Positions 1 to 8,231 of a DNA stretch of 58,841 bases are shown here, piece after piece. The notes beneath the pieces were generated by a model. That model was not told the DNA's origin. It did no database searches and saw nothing but the letters and a program-made list of their open reading frames with translations. Each line of letters opens with the position of its first letter. Position 1 is the stretch's first letter. The translations under genes and the position numbers were made by a program. Origin of the DNA: an uncultured Muribaculaceae bacterium (GTDB lineage Bacteria > Bacteroidota > Bacteroidia > Bacteroidales > Muribaculaceae). The stretch is from the NCBI GenBank assembly GCA_910587075.1, contig CAJUKE010000019.1, positions 1-58,841 on the forward strand. Reading direction: 5' to 3'.

Positions 1-260
1 ATCCCGACGAATAATCTTCTTACCTTAAATCTAATACCATGAAAAACTGATGCATAGGTATGAATTATATGTTTTACAACATAGTTTCGGGCAGAAAATC
101 TTCTTTGATTTCACATATTTTAATATTTAGCAAGCGACTATTGCCCACAATTAACATTATGCAACACTTTGCCGGACAGAGTTGCGGGGGAGCGAGTTTT
201 TTTGTAATTTTGTGGTGTATATGAGATATTGAAAAAGCGATTCGACAAAACGCCGGAGCG
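1..260. other. Upstream non-coding region of the OmpA-family gene
   Basis: No credible gene was seen here; the reading frames present are shadows of the downstream gene. The stretch is AT-rich compared with the rest of the window. It holds the 9-mer ACATTATGC at 154-162, which recurs upstream of two other secreted-protein genes, and the promoter annotated at 181-212. Confidence 0.6.
181..212 (+). promoter_or_regulatory. Bacteroidetes-type promoter for the OmpA/vWA cluster
   Basis: GTTG at 181-184, a 20-nt spacer and TAATTTTG at 205-212 match the Bacteroidetes housekeeping promoter (TTTG, about 20 nt, TAnnTTTG) with one mismatch in the -33 box. Transcription would start near 218, leaving a leader of roughly 40 nt. 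Confidence 0.55.
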
Positions 261-1718
261 ATGAAAAAAGACGACGCCCGAACGATGAGAAAAGATGCTG
301 AAACGATGAGAAAAGACACAGGAGCGATAAGAAAATACGCACATGCCATACTGATGGGGGCCGCCGCTATTACCGCGGTTCCGGCCTCCACAGCGCAAAA
401 CACAACGAATACTTACGGGCAGACCTCCCTTGATGAGGAGGAGACTCCGAGGGCCTGGATCGGCGTGACGGTCGGCTATCACGGGTCGCATCTGCGCTAC
501 TCCGACCTCGACAAGGGGGTGTTCCCCGACAACAAATGGCTCGGATCGGGCCTGTTTTCGGTATTTTTCGAGTACGACTTCCTCGACGAGCACCAGTTGG
601 CCGTAAGACCCGAAATAACATTCCTCAACCGCGGAGGGACGCTCTCGAACAGCCGCTCCGGCCTGACCTTCGACAAGGGTGACGGCGTGGCCGCGCCCGT
701 GGGCGAAATCCGATACAAGCTGTTCAGCCACTACATCGACATCAGGGTGCCGGTCGCTTACCAGTTTCTCGACCGCGAGTCGAAGTTCCGCCCCTACGTC
801 TACGCCGCCCCGATCGTAGGGTTTTCGACCGGGGGGCACGCGTCGCTCCGCGCGTATGACGCGTCGGGCGCTTACGGCGGCTACAAGGTTAACCTCAACA
901 CCGCCAATATGAAACACGCCGAGCTCGGGCTGGGCCTCGGCTTCGGCGCCAAATGCCTGTTCTCGATAGGTGGACGCCCCTTTTTCGCCGGGCTTGAGGC
1001 CGGATACGAGTTCGGGCTCACCGACACCTTCGGTGCGAAGGAGAAAAACGGCGAGGCATACATCGTGAACGACCCCGAGAATCCCGCGTCGGGCAAGCGC
1101 GCCAAAGGTTGGCGCCATCTCGACGGCCTCGAAATCAAAGCCACGATAGGAATGTCGCTCGGCGCCCTCTCGAAAAAGAAGGAGGAGGTAGTGCCCGTGG
1201 TGGTCACCCCGCTTCCCGAGCCGGAGCCGGAGCCCGAACCGAAACCCGTAAGGGAGCCGGAACCGGCCCCCGTGGTCGAGACCCGCGAGGAACTTCCCGC
1301 CCCCGCCCGCGAGCACGGCTGCTACACGCTCGACGAAATAATATCCATGATGGCCCGCGGCGAACGCGTCGAGGGGAAAACAATCTGCTCGATTTCCGAC
1401 ATCAACTTCGCGTTCGGCAAGAGCGAGATCAACCCCGCGTCGTTCGCCTACCTCGACAAACTCGCACGCTTCATATCGCGCACCAACACCCGGGTGGAGG
1501 TTAAGGGGCATACCGACAACATCGGCTCCGCCGAGGTTAACAACCGCCTGTCGGAGGATCGCGCCCAGGCGGTGGTGACCTACCTCGTGGGGCGCGGCGT
1601 CAGCCCCGCCAAGCTCACCTATTCCTACTACGGGATGAGCCGCCCAATCACCACCAACGAGACCCCCGAAGGGCGCGAGCTCAACCGCCGCGTCGAGTTC
1701 GAGATCCTTAACTATTGA
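261..1718 (+). CDS. OmpA-family outer membrane protein
   Basis: This looks like an outer membrane protein that tethers the membrane to peptidoglycan. The N-terminal half (about residues 50-300) resembles a porin-like beta-barrel of the PorT/OmpA type. A Pro-Glu rich linker lies at about residues 318-345. The last ~110 residues are an OmpA C-terminal domain with the diaminopimelate-binding signature (GHTDNIGSAEVNNRLSEDRA, with the key Asp and Arg). The start is uncertain. The ATG at 261 gives an unusually long charged n-region made of an imperfect MRKDxxT repeat; ATGs at 285 and 306 would give more ordinary signal peptides ahead of the hydrophobic stretch that ends ASTAQ. It is first in a cluster with the vWA lipoprotein, whose start lies just after this stop. 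The family is secure; the exact role is not. Confidence 0.85.
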   Translation: MKKDDARTMRKDAETMRKDTGAIRKYAHAILMGAAAITAVPASTAQNTTNTYGQTSLDEEETPRAWIGVTVGYHGSHLRYSDLDKGVFPDNKWLGSGLFSVFFEYDFLDEHQLAVRPEITFLNRGGTLSNSRSGLTFDKGDGVAAPVGEIRYKLFSHYIDIRVPVAYQFLDRESKFRPYVYAAPIVGFSTGGHASLRAYDASGAYGGYKVNLNTANMKHAELGLGLGFGAKCLFSIGGRPFFAGLEAGYEFGLTDTFGAKEKNGEAYIVNDPENPASGKRAKGWRHLDGLEIKATIGMSLGALSKKKEEVVPVVVTPLPEPEPEPEPKPVREPEPAPVVETREELPAPAREHGCYTLDEIISMMARGERVEGKTICSISDINFAFGKSEINPASFAYLDKLARFISRTNTRVEVKGHTDNIGSAEVNNRLSEDRAQAVVTYLVGRGVSPAKLTYSYYGMSRPITTNETPEGRELNRRVEFEILNY

Positions 1719-1723
1719 ACCAT

Positions 1724-2860
1724 ATGAACGGAAGTAAGATAAACGGCATAAAGATACTGGCGATGGCCGCCGCTATCGGCTGCGGAGCCACCCTGACCTC
1801 CTGTCTGGAGGACGATGTCAACACCATACTTATCGACCCCGACGACCGCGCCCAGAGCGGAGGGGGGCGCCCCGGCGGCGGCAACGACGACGGCAGCGGC
1901 AAGCCCGGCACCGGGACCATCGTGAGCTACGACCTGCGCTTCTTCATGGCGGAGCTGAAGGACCGCGCCACCGGGGAATGGCCGCGCCTGCTCGGCACCG
2001 GGAACAGCGCCCGCAACGCCTGGGTGGAAATCGACGGCAAAGACGCCAAGGTGGAATTCATCAATCCTGACGACGAGGGAGCCGAGCCGCTCAAAGCCGA
2101 CATAGCCCTGCTGGTCGACAACTCCGAGTCGATGGAGGAGGAGAACGACGCCATAGCCGCCGGACTGGGCGCCTGGGTGCGCCAACTCGAAGCGGGAGGA
2201 ATCGACGCCCGCTACGCCGCCGTGGGTCACTCCGAGGAGGGCACCATCAACGGCGCCACCGACTTTTCGACCGCCGAGAACCTCGAAATATTCTTCAACT
2301 ACAAGCACGGCTCGGACCGCACAGCGCATTTCGGAGGCACCGGGAGCGACCGCCTCGAAGAGGCAGCCGCCCGCTATCCGCGGCTCAACACTGAGTGCTG
2401 CATGCTGGCCCTGCGGTTCGCCGACGCGGAACTGAGTTTCCGCGAGGGTGCCGAGCGCGTCTACATCAACTTCACCGACGAGCCCAACCAGCCTTACGGC
2501 AACCACGACTACTCCATAGACTGGCTCACCGACCACTGGCACTCGGCAATGGGCGAGGTCCACACCGTATACTCCGCCCCCGAGCCCCAGCCGAGCGAAT
2601 ACACCGCGCTCTACAGCGAACCGTCGAGAAGCCTCTCGGACCGCACCGGAGGCACAGTAACCTACACCGACGAGCGATTCTCGAACGTGAGCTTGGCCGA
2701 CCTCGAATTCTGCGAGTCGCTGACCCACGGCTACATAGCCCGGCTGAAAAACGTAGCGCCTTACGTTGACGGCAAGCGCCACAGAGTGGTGATACGCGTA
2801 AACGACGCTGACGGCCGTGCGCACAGCAAAGCCATCGGAGTCATATTCAAGAAGCAATGA
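1724..2860 (+). CDS. Lipoprotein with von Willebrand factor A domain
   Basis: The ATG at 1724 is preferred over the in-frame TTG at 1715, which overlaps the ompA-like stop. It gives a lipoprotein signal peptide ending in a lipobox (LTSC). A Gly/Asp-rich linker follows, then a vWA domain from about residue 125 whose MIDAS-like motif is DNSES. vWA domains usually bind protein ligands through a metal ion. The protein is about 378 residues. Its position directly behind an OmpA-type protein suggests partners in the outer membrane or periplasm, which is inference. The stop overlaps the next start (ATGA), implying translational coupling. Confidence 0.75.
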   Translation: MNGSKINGIKILAMAAAIGCGATLTSCLEDDVNTILIDPDDRAQSGGGRPGGGNDDGSGKPGTGTIVSYDLRFFMAELKDRATGEWPRLLGTGNSARNAWVEIDGKDAKVEFINPDDEGAEPLKADIALLVDNSESMEEENDAIAAGLGAWVRQLEAGGIDARYAAVGHSEEGTINGATDFSTAENLEIFFNYKHGSDRTAHFGGTGSDRLEEAAARYPRLNTECCMLALRFADAELSFREGAERVYINFTDEPNQPYGNHDYSIDWLTDHWHSAMGEVHTVYSAPEPQPSEYTALYSEPSRSLSDRTGGTVTYTDERFSNVSLADLEFCESLTHGYIARLKNVAPYVDGKRHRVVIRVNDADGRAHSKAIGVIFKKQ

Positions 2861-3312
2861 CAGTTTCATTAATAATACTCGGGGCGCTGCTGTTAGTGGG
2901 TGGCGTACTCTACGCCTTCCATCGGCGCGACATCAAGCGCGGCACCGCCCAGGCTCCCACACTCGGGCAGGTGCAGGACCCACCCCTGCCGACCGACCCC
3001 GCCGACGAGGAAGTGTGCTGCGGAATGCACATCACCTGCGAGCGCGACTCGCTGCTCGCAGGAGTGAGCGAGCGGGCCGAGTATTTCGACGACGAAGAGC
3101 TCGACGCCTACGCCGGGCGCGATCCGGAGAGCTACACCCCCGAGGAGACCGAGCAGTTCCGCGAGGTGCTGCTGACCCTGCTGCCCGACGACATAGCCCC
3201 CTGGGCGCGGAGCATCCAGCTCCGAGGTATCACCCTGCCGCCCGAAGTGCGGGAGGAGCTTCTGATGATCGTGTCGGAGGAACGCGCCAAAAGAGAATCG
3301 CAAGAGAAATAA
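2857..3312 (+). CDS. Small membrane-anchored protein of a conserved Bacteroidales family
   Basis: A 151-residue protein with one N-terminal membrane segment (about residues 3-20), a charged soluble region containing a Cys cluster (CCGMHITC) and a helical, acidic C-terminal half. From memory, homologues next to metal ABC permeases in Bacteroides are often labelled phospholipase; I see no lipase motif and would not carry that label over. The start overlaps the upstream stop by four bases and the next gene begins 7 bp downstream, so co-expression with the permease is very likely. Function unknown. Confidence 0.7.
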   Translation: MTVSLIILGALLLVGGVLYAFHRRDIKRGTAQAPTLGQVQDPPLPTDPADEEVCCGMHITCERDSLLAGVSERAEYFDDEELDAYAGRDPESYTPEETEQFREVLLTLLPDDIAPWARSIQLRGITLPPEVREELLMIVSEERAKRESQEK

Positions 3313-3319
3313 AACCGGG

Positions 3320-4147
3320 ATGCTTGACTTTCTGACATACAGCTTTTTCCAGAACGCCGTAATCGGGGTCGCCATAATCTCGATCGCGGCGGCGATGATC
3401 GGCACCTACATAATGGCGCGGCGCCTGGTTGCGATTTCCGGGGGCATAACGCATGCGTGCTTCGGCGGTCTCGGCTTAGGTTACTACCTCGGCATCAGCC
3501 CGATAGCCACGGCGGCGATATTCGCCATCGGTTCGGCCCTCGGGGTCGAATGGCTGTCGGATCGGCATAAAGTGCGCGAGGACTCCGCGATAGCCGTCGT
3601 CTGGTCGGTAGGAATGGCCGTAGGGGTGCTATTAGTGTTCATGACTCCCGGCTTCGTGCCCGAGCTCAATAGCTTCCTCTTCGGCAACATACTGACCATC
3701 AACCGCGGCGACCTAACAGCGTTCGCGCTCTACACCATAGCGCTCGGCGCGCTGTTCGCCTGGAAGTTCCGCGAGATCGTGGCGTGCGCCTTCGACGCCG
3801 ACTTCGCAAGAGTGAGCGGACTGCCGGTGAAGCGCGTGAATATGGCCATGACGGTGATGGTCGCGTTGTGCATCGTACTGACCATAAGGCTCGTGGGCAT
3901 AATGCTGCTGATGTCGATGATTTCTCTGCCGCAGATGACAGCCGAGATATTCGTGAAGCGGTTCAAGGGTATAATGATTTTATCAGCCATCATATCGCTG
4001 GCGTGCGGACTGGCCGGGCTGGCATTGGCGACACAGATCGACGCGCCCTGTTCGGCGCTGATCGTGGCGGTGATGTGCGGCGCGTATTTCGCATGCCGCG
4101 CGGCCAAAGGGATGGTCCGCAAAAGAGCCAAAGGGGGTGAGGCATGA
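3320..4147 (+). CDS. Metal ABC transporter permease (ZnuB/MntB-type)
   Basis: A 275-residue polytopic inner membrane protein of the ABC-3 family that moves zinc, manganese or iron. Visible family signs are the opening amphipathic stretch followed by membrane segments throughout, the GGITHACFGGLGLG segment and the late region RLVGIMLLMSMISLP, typical of ZnuB/MntB. No ATP-binding or substrate-binding subunit is adjacent, so its partners must be encoded elsewhere if it is a working importer. The stop overlaps the start of the GH25 gene (ATGA). Confidence 0.85.
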   Translation: MLDFLTYSFFQNAVIGVAIISIAAAMIGTYIMARRLVAISGGITHACFGGLGLGYYLGISPIATAAIFAIGSALGVEWLSDRHKVREDSAIAVVWSVGMAVGVLLVFMTPGFVPELNSFLFGNILTINRGDLTAFALYTIALGALFAWKFREIVACAFDADFARVSGLPVKRVNMAMTVMVALCIVLTIRLVGIMLLMSMISLPQMTAEIFVKRFKGIMILSAIISLACGLAGLALATQIDAPCSALIVAVMCGAYFACRAAKGMVRKRAKGGEA

Positions 4148-4872
4148 AACACCGCAAAGGGATTGCGCTGCTGCTGACGGCGCTTCTGTTAGCCGGAGGA
4201 GCGTTCGCAGGGCTGTTTCTCTACGGGAGGTACTTCGGCGAGGCACCCCGCCCGTCGGAGGAGGCGTTCCCGGTGAGGGGTGTGGACCTCTCGGCCCACA
4301 ACGGCGCGGTAGACTTCGACGTGCTCGGCGGCCAGGGGATAGCGTTCGCCTATCTGAAAGCCACGGAGGGTACCGATTTCATAGACCGCTACTTTATAGA
4401 CAACGCCCGGCGCGCGCTGCGGAGCGGGCTCCCGTGCGGGGCGTACCACTTTTTCCGCTTCGACACCGACGGGGAACTTCAGGCTCTGAACTTCAACGAC
4501 GCGCTGCGCGGGAGGGATTTCGCGCTTCCCCCGGCGATTGACATCGAGGAGTGGGGGAACCCCGACGGCCACGCGACGGCCAGCATCGTGGAGCGGCTTC
4601 GCAAGATGATTCAGACTTTGGAACGGCTCGGGCACTCCCCGGTACTCTACACCAACAAGGATGGATATTACCGCTTCGTGAGGGGGAACTTCGACAACTA
4701 CCCGCTATGGATATGCTCTTTCACCGACCCGCCGCTCGACGGGGCGCGGTCGAGCTGGATGATTTGGCAGTACAGCCACCGGGGACGCCTGGAAGGGGTC
4801 GAGGGGACAATTGACCTCGATGTTTTCGCGGGGAGCGAGGAGGAGTTCGAGCGGTTTTTGGCTACGAAATAA
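4144..4872 (+). CDS. Membrane-anchored GH25 lysozyme-like hydrolase
   Basis: A 242-residue protein with an N-terminal hydrophobic segment (about residues 7-27) acting as signal or anchor, followed by a GH25 domain. GH25 signatures are GVDLSAHNG with the first catalytic-site Asp, AYLKATEG, AYHFFRF and the DxE pair in AIDIEEWG. The family cleaves the beta-1,4 bond between N-acetylmuramic acid and N-acetylglucosamine in peptidoglycan. It is last in the cluster and overlaps the permease gene by four bases. Together with the OmpA domain upstream, this points to a cluster acting at the cell wall. Confidence 0.88.
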   Translation: MKHRKGIALLLTALLLAGGAFAGLFLYGRYFGEAPRPSEEAFPVRGVDLSAHNGAVDFDVLGGQGIAFAYLKATEGTDFIDRYFIDNARRALRSGLPCGAYHFFRFDTDGELQALNFNDALRGRDFALPPAIDIEEWGNPDGHATASIVERLRKMIQTLERLGHSPVLYTNKDGYYRFVRGNFDNYPLWICSFTDPPLDGARSSWMIWQYSHRGRLEGVEGTIDLDVFAGSEEEFERFLATK

Positions 4873-5001
4873 GGGACCCGAGGGCTTTGCCCTCGGCACG
4901 GAACGACAAGGCAGGAAAAGGGTTGAAGAGTGAAGGGTGAAAAGTGAAGGGCCTTCGGGGGGGAGAGGCGGGCCCGGAGGGAAGAGCTATGAGGGGGGAA
5001 A
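4873..5001. repeat. Dispersed palindromic repeat between convergent genes
   Basis: The 129-bp gap opens with a perfect hairpin, CCGAGGGC (4878-4885), TTT, GCCCTCGG (4889-4896). It continues with GCACGGAACGACAAGGC and a purine-rich direct-repeat tract built on GTGAAGGG/GTGAAAAG. Closely similar sequence occurs at about 51200-51275, and related hairpins at 28696-28814 and 8120-8180. The hairpin has no U-tract, so it is a weak terminator at best; I read it mainly as a member of a repeat family. Confidence 0.6.
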
Positions 5002-7572
5002 TCAGAAGGTGACGTGGAGGCCGATGCGGAGGCCGGAACGGGAGGAGGCAGGGAGGCCGCGGCGCTGGGTGACGCGCCAAACGTAGTCAACGCGGAGGAT
5101 GCGGAAGATGTTGTCGATGCCGACGGCGACTTCCATATACGGCGCGCCTTCGAGCATCTTAGCCTGGGCGTGGTCGGGGAACGCGAATAGCTCGGGATGG
5201 AGCCAGGGACGGTTGTTGCGCGAGAGGTGCCCCCACCATCCGCGGAAGGAGAATACCTCGCGCCACTTGAGTTTCTTTAGCAGGGGGATGTAGTTGAAGA
5301 TCGCGCCGCGCGCCTGGTAGGTTATGAACCATTCTGCGTAGGTGTCGGCGACGAACTCCATGGGGTCCATCAGGGTGAAGGTCTGCGATTGTATGATATA
5401 TGACTGGCTGGAGTTGGCCAACGGAAGATTGGGATACGGGGCGCGGCTCCAGAGGTGCCCCACCCCGACTTTCGCGTCGATGAAGCCGAAAGCGGAGAGC
5501 CATATGCGCCGCGATACGGAGAACTCGGTGCGGTTGATCGTGAAGCGGCTTCCGAAAAGCCCTTTAGGGGCATAGAGCTGGTTGAGTTCGAGCACGATGC
5601 GGTCGTTGCCGATATTCAGTCGGCCTTTAGGCCGTTCGAGGAACTTCTCGCCGGGAGCGTAACGGATGCCGAACGAGAAGCAAGCCTCATCGTAATGGTT
5701 GATCGAGGAGCCGTCGCCCATACGGAACGGAACCCATGGTGAAGTTTCCTGGCGTTCGAGGTTGAACCCGGCTCGGAACGAGAGATGGTTGTCGAGTTCG
5801 AGGGTGTAGTCGAGCCGCGTCTGGCGGCGGTAGGTCATAAGTTTGTTACCCCCTCGGCCGAACGAGTTGAAGAAATTATCCTGGTTGCCGTTGACGAGGT
5901 TGGCGCCGAGTCGGTCGAGGTCGTATTTCTCCGAAACCTTTATGGAATGGATCGGGAACTCCTTGGGGTGCTGGCGCTTACGGTTGAATGAATACTCAAT
6001 TTCGGCGCCATACTTGAAGCGGCGGTCGTCGATGCCATAGGCCACATACCCCTGGAAGAAGAGATGCGGATTGAGGGCCGCGGTAGTCATGCCGCCGAAA
6101 CGCGGGCGCCACCCTTCGAGCGAGTTATGGCTTATGAAAGTATTAATCGGGCCTATGTCGAACTTGGAGTCGCGGCCCGTCGGGACGTAGCCCTGGAAGA
6201 GCCTGTTGACGAGCTTCTCGCCCCAATAGAACAGAGGCCAGCGGCGGAACGTCTCCATCATCGAGCCTACCCGGCTCTCGCCGCGGGAAGCCTCGACAAG
6301 CCGCGAAGTCTCCCAAAAATCGTCGGGGCGACCGTAGACCATCGGGTCGGAATACTCCGTGCCGAGGCGGTCGAGAATCTCGTCGCGCTCGGTGGTGCCG
6401 AAAGAGAAATCATCGTAGGCGGCTACCCTGCGGGCGAACACACTCGGAGTGCCCGGCATAACCGACATTTCGACATAGAAATCGTCGAGCGTCTTGAGGC
6501 GGGAGCCGTCGGGGGCCTTGTCGAAGTTCTGCGAAATCTGCAGGAAGTCGATAAAATTGAGGTTAATCGAGGGTGGCACGTTCATGCGCACATTCCTGAC
6601 GAACATCGTAGAATCGTCCTCGACAAGGAGCCGGCCCGTGAAACCGAAAGTCGCAGGGTTGTGTGGAGCGAAGCTGAGTTCGACGCAACGGGTGCTGTCG
6701 GGGAGGAAAATCGTGTCGGTGAGGTAGAATTTGTAGAAATCGGGCGCGATGGATGACAGCGGGCTTACAAAACGGTTTCGCAGAATCGCGACATCGTTCT
6801 GATACAGGTCGATTTCGCGGAAAGCGTCGTCGAGGAGCGTTTGCAGCGAAGCCGCGTCGAACGCCTCGTCGATGCCCTGCTGGCGCACCCCGAGGCGGTA
6901 CTCCCTCTCGGCCTCCGGCTCCTTGCGGTAGAGCACCTCGGAGAGCTTCTCCTTGACGGCCATAGGCACAATGGTCTTTCCGGTGATGTCGGAGGTGTCG
7001 ACGTGCTCGCGGATGAAGTCGAAGCGCCCCTTTTTCTTCTTTTCGCCCGGCGAAGGGGGCGGGAGGGAGATGTTGTTGAGGCCGTAGGATATTTTCTCGT
7101 ACTTGCGGTAGTTGAAGCGCGGGTTGCGGCGCGGGTCGGTTAGCGGTCCCGCCTTCCTGAGCCTTTCGGCAAAGGCCACAGCCGGATTGTTTTTCTTGGA
7201 ATACTTTTCCTTGCCGCGGCGCACCACCACCTCGTCGAGGCGATGGCCTGATGGAGATAGAGCCACTTTCACCTTGCCGTGCGACGGGCCGACGGGCACG
7301 GAAGCCCGGTCGTAGCCCATCACGGAAAACTCCAGCACGGCGTCGGGGGAGTCGATGTCGAGCGACACGCGGCCATGGTCGTCGGTGAGGGCGCCGTGGT
7401 TAGTGCCGGAAATGTACACCGCCACGAACGGCACCCCCTCGCCGGTGACGGAGTCGGTGACCGCCACCGCCACCCTGCGCGCGAACGCCGGAGACGCGGC
7501 GAAAAGCAACGTCATGAGCGCCACACAGAGTCGCGGGAGCGAAATAATATGCCGTAAACTGGGAATTAACAC
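5002..7572 (-). CDS. DUF5686 / carboxypeptidase-regulatory-like outer membrane protein
   Basis: An 856-residue secreted protein. The GTG at 7572 gives a good signal peptide (Arg at 7 and 14, then a hydrophobic core ending SPAFA); the first internal ATG (7515) would leave no charged n-region. Residues about 30-110 form a carboxypeptidase-D regulatory-like beta-sandwich, as in TonB-dependent receptors. The rest is DUF5686, including the NPRFNYRKYEKISYGLNN segment, with a predicted C-terminal beta-barrel ending in Phe (GLHVTF), typical of outer membrane proteins. It faces the CYTH gene across a palindromic divergent promoter. Molecular role unknown. Confidence 0.85.
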   Translation of the reverse strand: MLIPSLRHIISLPRLCVALMTLLFAASPAFARRVAVAVTDSVTGEGVPFVAVYISGTNHGALTDDHGRVSLDIDSPDAVLEFSVMGYDRASVPVGPSHGKVKVALSPSGHRLDEVVVRRGKEKYSKKNNPAVAFAERLRKAGPLTDPRRNPRFNYRKYEKISYGLNNISLPPPSPGEKKKKGRFDFIREHVDTSDITGKTIVPMAVKEKLSEVLYRKEPEAEREYRLGVRQQGIDEAFDAASLQTLLDDAFREIDLYQNDVAILRNRFVSPLSSIAPDFYKFYLTDTIFLPDSTRCVELSFAPHNPATFGFTGRLLVEDDSTMFVRNVRMNVPPSINLNFIDFLQISQNFDKAPDGSRLKTLDDFYVEMSVMPGTPSVFARRVAAYDDFSFGTTERDEILDRLGTEYSDPMVYGRPDDFWETSRLVEASRGESRVGSMMETFRRWPLFYWGEKLVNRLFQGYVPTGRDSKFDIGPINTFISHNSLEGWRPRFGGMTTAALNPHLFFQGYVAYGIDDRRFKYGAEIEYSFNRKRQHPKEFPIHSIKVSEKYDLDRLGANLVNGNQDNFFNSFGRGGNKLMTYRRQTRLDYTLELDNHLSFRAGFNLERQETSPWVPFRMGDGSSINHYDEACFSFGIRYAPGEKFLERPKGRLNIGNDRIVLELNQLYAPKGLFGSRFTINRTEFSVSRRIWLSAFGFIDAKVGVGHLWSRAPYPNLPLANSSQSYIIQSQTFTLMDPMEFVADTYAEWFITYQARGAIFNYIPLLKKLKWREVFSFRGWWGHLSRNNRPWLHPELFAFPDHAQAKMLEGAPYMEVAVGIDNIFRILRVDYVWRVTQRRGLPASSRSGLRIGLHVTF

Positions 7573-7582
7573 TATCTTTTTT

Positions 7583-7598
7583 TAACTTCGCGAAGTTA
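7583..7598. promoter_or_regulatory. Palindromic divergent promoter element
   Basis: TAACTTCGCGAAGTTA is a perfect 16-bp palindrome made of two back-to-back TAACTTCG boxes, a form of the -7 box. For the minus strand a GTTG box (complement of 7619-7622) sits exactly 20 nt upstream, so this should drive the DUF5686 gene with a leader of only about 12 nt. For the plus strand toward the CYTH gene no good -33 box is seen. Confidence 0.5.
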
Positions 7599-7636
7599 GC
7601 TATATTGTTTTAATCAGACAACAACGAGTCGCAACC

Positions 7637-8089
7637 ATGTCGAAAGAGACGGAATACAAGTTCCTTGTGAAGGATGACTCCTACAAGAGAATGGCCACCG
7701 CGAGCCACGAGATTTCGCAAGGATACATATCGCGTCGCCCCGAGGGGACAGTGCGCGTGAGAGTGCTCGACCGGGAGGGGTTCCTCACCGTGAAGGGAGC
7801 CAACCGAGGCGCGACCCGCGACGAATGGGAGTATCCGATACCGATAGATGACGCCAGGGAGATGCTCTCGCGGGTCTGCCAGGAGGGCGTGATCGAAAAG
7901 ACGCGCTGGATAGTGCCCTACGGCGGGTTGACGTGGGAAGTAGACGAGTTCCACGGGCGCCGGGCCGGGCTTGTTGTAGCCGAAGTAGAGTTGCCGAGCC
8001 CCGACACGCCGCTCCCGGCGGGGGGTATTCCGGCTTTCGCCGGAGAGAACGTTACGGGCGACCCTCAATATTATAACTCAAATCTTTAA
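7637..8089 (+). CDS. CYTH-domain protein (triphosphate-tunnel family)
   Basis: A 150-residue protein of the CYTH superfamily, whose members hydrolyse or bind triphosphorylated substrates in a beta-tunnel. The ExExK signature is at residues 4-8 (ETEYK), followed by charged tunnel strands (RVRVLDREGFLTVKG, WEVDEFHG, VAEVEL) and the usual end GDPQYYNSNL. Near the C-terminus, where close homologues typically read like WLGKEVTGD, this protein has PLPAGGIPAFAGENVTGD. That corresponds at DNA level to a small perfect hairpin (8029-8044) and looks like a palindromic repeat absorbed in frame. Confidence 0.85.
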   Translation: MSKETEYKFLVKDDSYKRMATASHEISQGYISRRPEGTVRVRVLDREGFLTVKGANRGATRDEWEYPIPIDDAREMLSRVCQEGVIEKTRWIVPYGGLTWEVDEFHGRRAGLVVAEVELPSPDTPLPAGGIPAFAGENVTGDPQYYNSNL

Positions 8090-8231
8090 CTAAAGTTCTA
8101 TAAAAGACTCCCCGCCTATCCCCTCGCCGCCAAGGCGGCTCGCACCAGGAACAGAACCCATTCGGTGCGGAACGAGCGGAGGCTTTGGTTGATGAAAAAA
8201 TAAACAAAGGAATAACCAAAATACAGGATAT
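8090..8231. repeat. Intergenic gap with a palindromic repeat of the dispersed family
   Basis: Contains a perfect hairpin GCCGCC (8126-8131), AA, GGCGGC (8134-8139), then CGCACC (8141-8146) pairing with GGTGCG (8164-8169), followed by GAACGAGCGG. The string resembles the repeats at 4873 and 28696. No promoter with both boxes was found for the downstream gene. Confidence 0.45.

Noticed and set aside
138..1511. Long minus-strand open frame opposite the OmpA-like gene
   Set aside because: It mirrors the GC-rich codons of the real gene, has no family features and runs antisense to a clear OmpA-domain protein.
2857..3312. Phospholipase label for the small membrane protein
   Set aside because: No lipase or phospholipase catalytic motif is visible; the label seems inherited.
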